Shown here: in pieces, positions 12,101 to 24,100 of the stretch
Position numbering within the stretch: the first letter of the stretch is position 1
How the letters are laid out: the number at the start of each line of letters is the position of its first letter
Assembly (NCBI GenBank): GCA_035578175.1
Contig: JAQMRL010000008.1
Location: forward strand, 92,988,541-93,052,540
Direction of reading: 5' to 3'
DNA: 64,000 nucleotides
Source: Catonia carolina
Lineage: Eukaryota > Arthropoda > Insecta > Hemiptera > Achilidae
Notes under the pieces: generated by a model
What the model was told of the DNA's origin: nothing
The model's input: only the letters and a program-made list of their open reading frames with translations
Databases searched by the model: none
Translations under genes and position numbers: made by a program

Positions 12101-15100
12101 GTATGAAAAAATGCCGTGCCTGAATGGGATTCGAACCCAAGACCGCATGATGAGAGGCGAGCACGTTACCAACTGCGCCAATGCGGCCGGCTTTTGATTT
12201 TAAATAAAGCGAAAGTTCAATATCTATTATTCATTTTTTTTCCTGAGTAATTTACATGAATCTTTTCAGAATTAAATTTTCTACAAATTTATTTAAGAAA
12301 AATACACCTTTATTTACCATTTATGGAAGTAATCTTAGGTTAAACACAAGAATGTGTTATTTCTTTGCACCATTTCTTGTGTTTTATGTAAGATACCTTT
12401 GAAAGTATTGCATTTACAGCTCTGTAAACAAATTTGACTCAATTTTTCAGATTAAAAAACATAACAAACAGTAGTATTAACATCTTTGTAACTACGTTTA
12501 ACATTTTTATACGGCCTTACTTCACCGAGGGTACAGAGTTCTAGGTGAAATTTTTCGCTAGCCGTAACTCGCTAACTAAGCGTTTTCAGACATATGTTTA
12601 TATGAACTTTTTTTTTTCTTATTTTTAGCTATAGAATGAGATCCCAAGAGATTGCCATGTAGTTTTGAATCACCCTGTTTATTACAATTACACATTGTTC
12701 TACTACTACTACTATTTAGAAAGAAATTCTCGTACACTATAAAAAGTTTCACCAATCAAGTAATTTTTCAGATATTTTTAAAGGAATGCAAATTATCACA
12801 TTTTAAAAATGGGGAAATTTATTGATATATATTTTCTCCCCACATGAGTAGGTATTTGTTCAAACAATTTTGTAGTGTGGTTAGCCCCAATAATAATTGT
12901 TTCTGTATCTTGTGTTATGATAGTGGACATTGAAATTTTGCGTAAAAGTATTTTGCCTAACATACATTATCACCAGAAAAATGTAGAGTAAGGGAATTGT
13001 AAGCAATCTAAGCTCCTTAAATAGTGGTCTGCATGAGGTGAACTGGTTAGCTCTCACCATACACTTAATAGCTTTTTTTAAATTCAAAAAACCCTATTCA
13101 TATTACCTATGCTAGAATTACACAAGACTAAAATACCATAACGGATACGAGACAGAATTATATCATGACTGTTCAAATTGTTATAAAACTATTAAACTTT
13201 TGGAATCATTTCTCAAATTTATGGTGAAATTATAGATAGAAGACCAACAAATTAATAGTTTTTCTAAAAAAAATAATTGAAAAAGTAAATGATAATTAAT
13301 GACATTATTACATGCAACAGTAATTATAATGACCTGTGGTCAATGATCAAATAAATCAAAACTTTGAATACATTTAACATGTATTATTACAAAATAAATC
13401 AGCCTACTTACCTCAACCAGAAATGCAAGCATATTTAAGCTTAGATGAGCATAAGTATCATACAGGTATTTAACTACGCATTTAGTCCACTGAAAACTTT
13501 CTTTACTGAAAGTCCGCCTGCTATATAATGTCATCACAGTACCTAAGTTCTCAAGTTTCTTGCTTTTCTCTGCACTGACCTAAGTTACAAAAATATATTA
13601 ATAAATTAATTGTAAGAAAACTAATGAAAACTGCAAAAAGTCATTTGAAACATCTGAGTTCATGAGAAATTTTCAGTAAGGTAGAATTAAATCAGCTCCC
13701 AAAACTTTCCATTCATTAGAGTCCAGATTTTATTGAAGAAAATACTCTTATTGAAATTCCAATTAGATTTTTCCAATTCATAAAAAAATAACTGTGTCTA
13801 CATAAAAGAAGCTCTTACTAGTAGTAATATCATTTATGAATTCTGATCACCAGAAAATTATGAATTTCTGAAAGGTGCCAGTAAATTATAATTTAAAAAC
13901 AATTGGTTATACGAAAAAACCATGAATGTAAATTTAATTTCTCAGTCTTTGTACATTCAGAAATATTGAAAGACAACAGCAGTGGTCAATAACTTCTCAT
14001 CGACTCATCTTTCAACGACTCAATAGACCAACAACTCATCTTTCTGCAAGCTCCAGAGAATAATTTTTTTTGTATCAGATGTTATTTTCGTGGGTGACAT
14101 GAAATTTTTAACTGGTGATGTCAACACGACATATACCTAAATTTCTCTGAAGAGAGTTGATGTTTGACAAGTTCATGTTCATCAGGCTGAAAGTTGTGAT
14201 TGTGCCTTGCTACAAAATACAAAAAATTACAACTTTTGTACACTGACCTACATAGTTTCAAACTGTTGCTACATTTTACTGCTCAAATCTTTTCAAAATC
14301 AACAATTAGTATTAAGATTTAGCATGATTTACATATCTAAATTTCTATAGTCGGCAAGATAGGCCTAAGTACAAAAATTGGCCAGATCAAGGCAGTTTCA
14401 TTAAAATTTCAAACAGTCCTTGATCAGATTTTTTTTGGTTTAACATCCGACTGTTCTGCAATTACTGCTAATGCAGACGGTGAAGGATGAAATGATTTTT
14501 GTAACGCATGAAAATATGCCGTGCCTGAATGGAATTCGAACCCAAGACCGCATGATGAGAAGCGAGCACGTTCAGATTTAGTTGATGACTTCTGGACTTC
14601 AGTAAATAGAATCTCAGAAGAGATTTGATAAATAAGTTAAATTTTTTAAATAGCTTATCACCAAAAATGTGTTTGCTTTAATTAAACTTATTTGTTTACA
14701 ATAATGAACACTCAATCAAATCTAGTAATAAAATCATATAGTTAGGAATGAAATATAAAAGCTAAACATCAAATAAACACATTTTTCCTCCGAAAAGAAT
14801 CTCTTTAACAGCCTCTTCTCAACCACTCCTGAATACAGGCCTCTCCTTGTTCTTCCAACTTTGACCTGTAATCTGCTGCTGCCCTCCCAATTTCACTCTG
14901 AAATCATCAGCCCAATCTGTTTGAGGCCATCCAATACCTCTAGATGATGTCTTCCACTTCAGTTTGTTATCTCACATCCTTGCTTCACACATTTTCATAG
15001 ACTTATCCTTAGCATTGTTTTTGTTATTGCTCCTTGTGTTCTTAATTTGTTAAGTGATTTGGCTATTAAATAACATTGTTCCCACATCGTAAGTCAATAC

Positions 15101-18100
15101 CAAGAAAATACATGTGTTGCATACTCATAACGGCTCACATAGTATTTCGCAAAAAGATAATACATAAATATGCTAAAAACAAACAAATTATTTACCTGTG
15201 CGATATTTTCTGCACTCATAATACATAGCGAATTTGCATCTTCATAATGGAGCAACATGTATGGCAACAAAGCGATAACATTCATTGGGAATGCTAAACT
15301 TTGCGAAGGATCTACTACATTCAGATCTAATAAAGGTGTGAATTGTGATAATAGTGTCATTACTGGTTCGTATGTATTTGGACTTGTACAACCCTAAAAA
15401 AGAAAAGCAATACTTTTAGTATTAAATTTTATTACATAAACTTAATATATAGGGTGATTCAAAAAGAGCGCCGGTTTTGATATATCAAATTAAGAGATTT
15501 ATTTTATTGAAAAACTGAAAATAAATACATCAACAACTTCATCTTACCTTCCGATTTCATGTATGAAAAATGATGTCATGCATGTGTCCTCCTCTACTGC
15601 GCTGGCACGCATCAACTCTGTCCATGAAATTGGATATTACTGCACGACAAGTTTCGACTTCCATTTGCCCGATAACCCGTCGAATTTCCTCCTTCAAGTC
15701 ATTGATGTTTCGGGGTTTATTGGCATACACCAATGACTTCAGATGACCCCAAAGATGAAAGTCACAAGGCGTCAAGTCACACGACCTTGGTGGCCATTGA
15801 TGGTCGGAATTACGAGAAACGATGCGATCCTGGAACCGTTCACGGAGCAACAACATTGTTTCTCGTGCAGCAACTGAATTTTATACGGGTGATATTGGAG
15901 ATCGTACCGAAGAATTCTCCGTACAGAAGAACATCTTAAACCGAATTGTTGAGAACGGCGACGTATTGATTTTGCTGGGCTAACAGCCACACTGTCACGA
16001 ACCAACCCAACGTTCTGCTCAGTTCGGCTCCGAACGACGACGTCCAGAACTTTTAAGGTCAACTGTTGAACCCGTCTCAAAAAACTTTTTCATGAGCCTG
16101 CGAACTGTTGATTCATTCAGTGCTTCATTACGTCCTAGAGTACCGCGAAGTCGCCTGACTGTAGCCGCTTAACTCTCTCCACTCTGGTAAAATGTTTTGA
16201 CGATTAACACTCGTTGTGCAATAGTAAACTTCTCCATGGTTAGACACAGACTGCGAGAGTACTACACTGCGAACAAGAGAAACTACAACTGAATCGTCAA
16301 TCGGAATGTTCTCCGAAATAGAAATGAGGTCTAACAATGTTGCCAACCGATAAACAAAAATTTACCAGCCGTTTAAAAACCGGCGCTCTTTTTGAATCAC
16401 CCGTTATTATGTTACTAGATAAGGCTGCTGATTTAACCCTTTATAGGGCAGTACTTCGGGGAAAAATATACATGTTGTAAAATGTTAAATTTTGTTTTAT
16501 AGGGACTTGAATAATGTATTTCTACTACCAGAACAGTAAGATATTTCTTTTTTTTTATGTCAAGCCCTGGTAAGTATACTTACCAAGGAATGTTTATTGA
16601 AATGGGAATTACATAATATTTAGTGGTAAAAATGCTTATTGAAACGCCTTGTAGCCCTATATAACAGAAAAATGTGTTGAATAACTTATCTTAACTTTAT
16701 ATTAGCATGAATGCTTGCTTTCATGTAACAAACTGGAATTTTCTAAGCACTGCACAGAAGTAACAACAAAACAAAGCGGTAGTGTACGCTGGTATGAATC
16801 CTTACCACATTCGTTCACTCACGAAGAAAATGGTCACTGCGCGCTACTAATTTCAATATGTGGATAGCCTACTTATTAGAGAACATCTGTTGTTGTTGTT
16901 GTTTAGGTCAACAGCCGAAAGGCTGGTTTGAACCTCTAGAGGTTTTACTAAGTAAAACGAGGAGTGAGGTGGTTTACAATTGCCTTCCTCACTGAGTGGA
17001 AAAGTACGCTTATCAGCATGCCGGGCCCTCTGAAAAGCACATATTTTCCACTCTGTAAATGACACCTTCACTTCATTCACCACAGGGTCTGGCTGTACGA
17101 TGAAATTCATTACTTTCAGAGGAGATAACTCTGACTAGTGTCTTTTACACCTCTACCTCTTCTGTTCTTAAATGATTCAGTCATTTAATTGGCTGACCAT
17201 GTGATAAGAAACAGAACTATTTATTTTAGCCCTGCAACGAACAGATTGAGTATAAATTTGACACTCCACCTGTCTGTTAAGGGCAGAGAGAGAACATCTA
17301 TAAAACATAAAATGCCAATAAGGTTCAACTGCATAGTTTATTCTTTAAAAAAATCGACCTTATTGCCAGTGGTAAGTATACCTACCACAGACCTATAAAG
17401 GGTTAAAACATTGGATCACAAACAATTCATTTAATTTGTGTAAACACTCTCATTGAATCAGACTAGATCAGATTAGATGTAAACCAAATAATCTGGGAAT
17501 GTAAAAAGCTCATAAAGAAATCCTTTATCTTAACTGGTCTTTGAAATTGAATTAAGAAATGTAAAGAAAGTAACTTACATAACTATTGTCTGGCAACCAG
17601 TAAAATGACACTCCGTGCGCTAGCCATTTGTGGAGAAAAGCTACCCCCACCGTGTCTAATTTTGGTCTATAACGTTGCTTAACCCTTTCGGTGCCATCGT
17701 TATTTTTGTTACATGATTTCATGTGCCGATTTATGTTTAACCATTTTTTATTGTATTTACTCTAAATATACGTAAAATGAGCAAGATTTTTGCAAAAAGT
17801 GACTTACTAAAAATATGAGGAATAGAATGTGTAGCTACTGTGTGCTGAGGTCAAAATCGTAACGATAGGTTCACTGGCGGCTTTAAAAAGACATACGAGA
17901 GCGTGGTAGGCAGACCCGAAGCATATACGGAGCCGGCACAGGGAAAACACACCCGACTCCGAAGGGTGTTCGGACCCGGCAGTGAAAGCGTTAAGCAAAT
18001 GTGTACTCATTACACTATTAATTTCTGTTTCTTTAAAATGATATATTTAAACCAATCTTCTTGGAAAGATTTTGTTATGAGAAAATTTTTCTTTTAACAT

Positions 18101-21100
18101 TTATTACAGTATGATTAATTTTTAAATACAGCTGAAAATTAACATTAAAAAATCTAGTGTGAAACACTCACACAACTTTCTCTTGCCAATGTAAATAATT
18201 AACAATACACCTAACATTAGTAATACAACATTAGAAATGAACAAAAACAATAAAATTTATAGAAAATTAAAGGATCTACAACTTTTATTTAAAGCATTTT
18301 TTTGTACAGTGCCTAGTTTACCGTGAAAGAGTGATCTTCCGTATTTTTAAGCCAAAATTAATAAATAATATAAATAAACATAACCTAATTTTATTCATAT
18401 ATGAAAGACGCAAAATGAAAATCAACCTAATTTTGGCTTAAAAATACGGAAAATCACTCTTTCACGGTAAACAAGACACTGTACAAAAAAATGCTTTAAA
18501 TAAAAGTTGTAGATCCTTTAATTTTCTATAAATTTTATTGTATACACTTTTGTCGTAAACTGCATACTAAGGCCGAAATCTTAAGAAAATCGATTTTTCA
18601 CATGTTTTCATGAGAAAAAACAGAAAAATCGCTAATTACCACTAAACTAAGCGTTATACAAAAAAAATGTTGGGAGTTGTAGAATTTTAAATTCTCTACA
18701 TTTTTTATTATATAAATTGTTGCGCTAAAGTGCATATTAAAGCCGTAATCTTAAAAAAACACTTTTTTTACGTAAAAACGGCCTCACCAAGAATTTCAGC
18801 GAACATGGTGCCTACCCTATCTTGTAGAGAATAAAAAATTGAATAAACCAGGCGATTTTTAAAAAAAATCGTAGGACCAGTTTTTGAGAAAATCGCAAAA
18901 AAGTGAAAAGTTACATGAATAAACTACTACTACCAGTTGACCGATTTTGATGAAAATGTTCGTGTCGGGTCCGGTAGTGGTATGTAACTTAAGTTTCAAG
19001 TTTCAAATTCATACGATGTTCCGTTCTTGACATATTCTGTATACACACACACACATAGACCAATCGCTAAAAACATGTTTTTTGGGTGCAGGGGGTCTGA
19101 AAACGTGTAGATGCGGTGAAAACTCGATTTCTAAAAATCGACATGAAAACAATACTTTCCTTCCTATATATTCATATAGGCAAGAGAAAGTAAAAATAGT
19201 GTTTCAGGTTTTTCGACTTTAAAAATGATGCTTTGTTTATTTCAACATCATATCATAAACATTTTAAAATAAAAGGTCTGTAGGTTGATGATTCATTCTG
19301 CAATATTTTGTAGTACCATACTAACTTGAAATTTATAATATGACTAAAATTACAGAACTCTGTGTGGTAATAGGTTTGCAATTGGTGAATTTTACGATAA
19401 AAAAAGTAAATTAAAAGCCGCATATAAGTATGTCAAAATAAATACATAGAGCAGATTGTGTTAGAAATACGATGAGAAGGCAAGGCATTTAACACACCCC
19501 GAAGTTCAATTTGTACAGCTGACCTGGAAGTCTGGATAAAACAAAACAATTCTGTATTTGTTTTGTAATATTCCACAGTTCAGGTGAGAAACTGTTAAAT
19601 ACTAAAAACATTTTTCATCAAAAGTGTAACATATAAATCTTTAGCATCTAATAATTAGAAACATTTGTACACTCCTAAAATGTTTCTAGTATAACAAGAG
19701 AAAATTTGAAACAAATTGATTGAAAGTTTTGACTGAAAATGGATTGAAGTTTCAATCACAAGTACATGTTTCCAAGATAAAAGAAAAATATTTAAAAATA
19801 TAACCATACTTTAAGTAACAGAGCGTGGACACCAGGGAAATTATTCCATCGCAGTTGTGATTGGAGTTTCTCTACTTTATCTCTTGCGTCTGGCCTGTCT
19901 AAAGGCAACCTATGTAAAACTCTTCCTAATAATCTGGAAACATATAAAACAGAAAATGTTTACTGACATCCAATATATAAAAAAATCACATTTTATTTCA
20001 CTAAAATTTAACCTAATTAAAAAAAAATTAACACCAGAAAAAACAATAATATGTTGAGCATGGAAGTAAAAATCATGGATGCACCGCCATTTTGGCATGA
20101 CAATGCAGTGAAAAAATCTTTTTCTTTCACAGTCGGTGAAGATGGGTGGTTCATGGGGACCTGCTGGGTGCAACACTTGGTTGAGGGATTGATAGGGGCA
20201 TGGCAGTCCCGATCTTCAATGGTCACAGTGTTGGGTTGACCAGAGGAAGCAGCATCTTCTCTCTTGTGGGATTGTCGAAGGATCTTTGTCGGAGTCCAGT
20301 AGCCATGTCCCATTTCTCAGTGACTGGTCGGAGCTGTAGATTGGGATGATCAGGCTCAACCCAGGGCATCTTGTATAATAACCCGAGAGGTGGTTACTCT
20401 GCCCATAACAGACAGATGGAGTGTCAAATTATTTACACTCAATCTGTTCGTTTCAGGACTAAAATAAATAGTTCTATTTCTTATCACATGGTCAGTAAAT
20501 TGAATGACTGAATCATTTAAGAGAGGAAGAAGTAGAGGTGTAAAAGACATTAATCAGAGTTATCTCCTCTGAAAGTAATGAATTTCATTATACAGCCAGA
20601 CCCTGTGATGAATGAAGTGAAGGTGTTATTTGAAGAGTGGAAAATATGTGCTTTTCAGAGGGCCCGGCATGCTGATAAGCGGGTTTTTCACTCAGTGAGG
20701 AAGGCAATGGTAAAACACCTCACTCCTTGTTTTACTTAGTAAAACCTATACAGGTTTAAACCAGCCTTTCATCTGATGACCTAAACGACAACAACAACGG
20801 ATGGTTACTACCCCTTTACACTGCCAACTCCCCTCTGTCAGTGGCAGCACAGTAGCTAATCAAAGAGGGCAACAGTGACATTTGTTTTACGTAGAAATAA
20901 ATTTCTTAGTGACTACCGAGGAAAATAGTGTACTATTGAGTGAACATTATAAGATGACACACTTACTGAAGTAAGTAAGTAAACATGTACATTACAAAAT
21001 AAATAACAAAATTGTAACAAAAGAGGTACTGTGTAATTTAAATAATATTACAGGTGAAGCAGTGAATGGGGCGATTTGGCAACACTGCATATAGTCTCCT

Positions 21101-24100
21101 ATAGTGTGGCTAGGAGAATGAGACTACCGCCATCTTGAAGCGTCTGTTTTACCATTTAGTTCCAATGGAGTCGTGGAGTGGTACACAACGAGCATACGCT
21201 GTTTAAGCGTATTATAGAAATAATGATAGTTACGTGTTCAAGCAGCGCGCAGTTCGTAATTATTTCAATATTCCGTGTCATGATCTGATACCTTCAGCCC
21301 AAGCAATAAAAATATGGGTTAAAAACTTCGAAGAAACGGGCTCAACACTGAAAACATGAACTGGCAGCATAAAAAGTGTCCATACACCAGAAAACGTTGA
21401 CAAGGTGCAGGCGGCTATGTTAAGAAGTCCTACGCATTCAGCTAGACGGCATGCAATATCACTCGGCATTTCTAATTGCAGTGTGAGAAGGATTTTACAC
21501 AAAGATCTACAATTCCATTCGTTTAAAATTCAGTTAGTGCACGCTTTGAATAATGTTGATCACGCATTCCGTCTTGCTTTTTGTAATCGATTATTGGTTG
21601 TGATGAATGACAATGCAGATCTTCTCAACAATATTTGGATGAGTGATGAAGCTCACTTCCATCTTTCCGGCTTCGTAAATAAGCAGAATTTTAGATATTG
21701 GTCAAGCGAAAATCCACAAAAAATACACGAAAAGCCGCTTCACAGTATTAAAGTGAATGTTTGGTGTGCAATATCAACACAGGCTATCGTAGGACCATAT
21801 TCTTTTGAGGATGGCAATGAATGTGCAGTTACAGTGAATACACAGCGCTATGTTAACATGTTGGACAACTGTTTTCAACCGGAATTAGTTCGTAATCCGG
21901 CTTACTAAAACATGTGTTTTCAACAAGACGGTGCTACCTGCCACACATCCAGGGCTTCAATTAATGTTTTGCAACGCTTGTTTCCCAATCGTGTCATTTC
22001 TAAGAACGGAGACATTTTATGGCCAGCCAGATTACCAGATCTCTCTGCATGTGATTACTTTCTTTGGCGACACTTAAAATCACATGTTTTCCAATCTCCA
22101 CCGCCTCGAAATGTACGGGAACTTAAAGAACGGACACGTGAAGAAGTGGCACAAATTCCTACAGCCACATTACGAAATGTGATGAATAACCTTCGTGCAC
22201 GAGTTCAGGAATGTGTGCGACAAAATGGAGGACATCTTTATGATATGATTTTCAAGTAATTTATAAAAAATTGTAAATATTTAAGTTTTTTTTTGTTTTT
22301 ATTTTATTTACTTAACGTCACATCAACTGCAAGGTCATTAGCGACGACGTTGGGGTGTAACTATGGGTAATGAGGATGAAATGATTTTTTTTGTAACGTA
22401 TGAAAATATTTATGTATTACATGGTATATTCTAAATTAATTAAACTACATTTTTTAACTTCCTCACAGTGTTTTCATAATCACCCGATTCACTGCCTCAC
22501 CCGTTACTTTAACAAACTGGCAAGTTATTCAGTTAACATAGGGTTAATATTTAGGTGTGTAAGTTCCTGACACATCCTATACTTTCTTGGAATTCTCCTA
22601 GGTGAGATTCATAAAAAGAAAACGCTTATTAAAATTACTAAAAATAAAATTTCTTAATTTACATAACAAAAATATCTTACCTTAGCGCCAATAAGAATTC
22701 ATGTTCATAATCAGATTCCAATAATGAAACTGAAAGCCAAAATAACTGAGCAAGAATAGTCATTTTATCATCTGCAGTTGCTGAATCACCGAGTAATTTT
22801 AATGACTGAGCTGAACGTGATCGGCATAAATTTGTTGAATACTTATTAAAACCACAGTTTGAACGAGATTCTAATTCAGACATTACTAAAACTCTTCCTC
22901 GCAATTCTGAAACATATTTTATTATTAAGATTAAAATTAGTGTTACAAAGTAAAATTTAGTATTTTTTGTTAGGCGTAATCTATATCTGTATTAACAAAC
23001 ACAAAATACACCTAACTGACTCGCTTATACATCATGAAATCTCAAACAGACCATTGGTGTAGCGATCAGGCAACAGGTATCCTTGCCAGGGATCCAACTA
23101 AGTTGGTAATTGAAACAAGTAAGTTACAAATTTGGTGCAATATAGACCAATAACTGTTGCATCAAACTAAGCCATAAGATATCTCAATTTCATTGGAATG
23201 AAACAGGTAATTTTATTCTTATGTTTTTCCTGTTTGCATGAATCCTGTTACTGTGAGATGTTTACAGACAGAAACAATGTTCTATGCTCGAATATTCAGT
23301 TCATTGCATGTGTATTATGATTTTGTTTTCATCAGTTATTTGTTTCATTTTTAAAAATTCCATAAAAATTTAATAGTGTACTGCTAAAAGATACAATTTC
23401 TTTTTCCTTCTTTATCTTCTCTTAACTGTTTTGTTTTTATGATAATGAATGAATTGTGCCCCTGGTGTAAATCACTAAGTTTAATAGATGGCCCATTTAA
23501 GAGTTAATGTTCATAATAAAATCTCCAAAACTACACGGCCAAGAAACTTGAAATTTGGTACGCACGTTCCAATTGCGTCATTGCTCACTAAAGTAGGATT
23601 ATGAAAAATATTACTTCTGAAGGAAAAAAAAAAACTAGTATGGCATACAAAGTTTTTAGAGGCAAATTTTAGTTACTTACAGAAAATTATAAAATTAAAT
23701 TAAGTGTTTTTTAATATGAAAGCAATTTAAACTAAGCAGCTTTTACTGAGTATAACACAATATTCGGTACAATAGTATTTGACATTATAAAGAACCTATT
23801 GAAATTTAATTTATGTTTTCTTTATTTCAAAGAATTGAGATAGAAAAATGTTTCTAAAGAGCAACTACTTAAACAGTAGTTGGTTCTTTACAATATTTCA
23901 ATTTTTTTGAATTTTTTCTGACAACTGTAAAATATTAAATATAATTCCAGTAATCCCTTGGTATCTGCTGGTTTTGGTTATACGCAGATTTTGTTCGTGG
24001 GCCTGAAACCTTAAAATACGTACGTAATCTCACGTTGTGTACACCGTTTTTGGTGGGAGGTGGGGAAGTCATACAATTCCGAAAACATGTGTCACCCTAA

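Larger units (their letters stand above)
11336..13095 (-). mobile_element. Non-LTR retrotransposon 3' end (copy 2), interrupted by a palindromic element
   Basis: The minus-strand coding remnant at about 12,716-13,095 ([33 protein letters not shown]) is the same C-terminus as in copy 1. The 3' end at 11,336-11,409 repeats the end of copy 1 (ggagactcc..ggagtata followed by an A-rich tail). The 1.27-kb palindrome at 11,410-12,677 is inserted between them, so the LINE is older. Several stops are present. Confidence 0.7.
21051..22503 (+). mobile_element. Nearly intact Tc1/mariner-superfamily element, 1.45 kb
   Basis: Imperfect inverted repeats of about 35 bp (caggtgaagcagtgaatggg at the left; the complement of cgggtgaggcagtgaatcgg at the right). 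It encodes the transposase listed next. Between the stop codon and the right end lies a short composite SINE piece (22,289-22,400). Confidence 0.88.
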
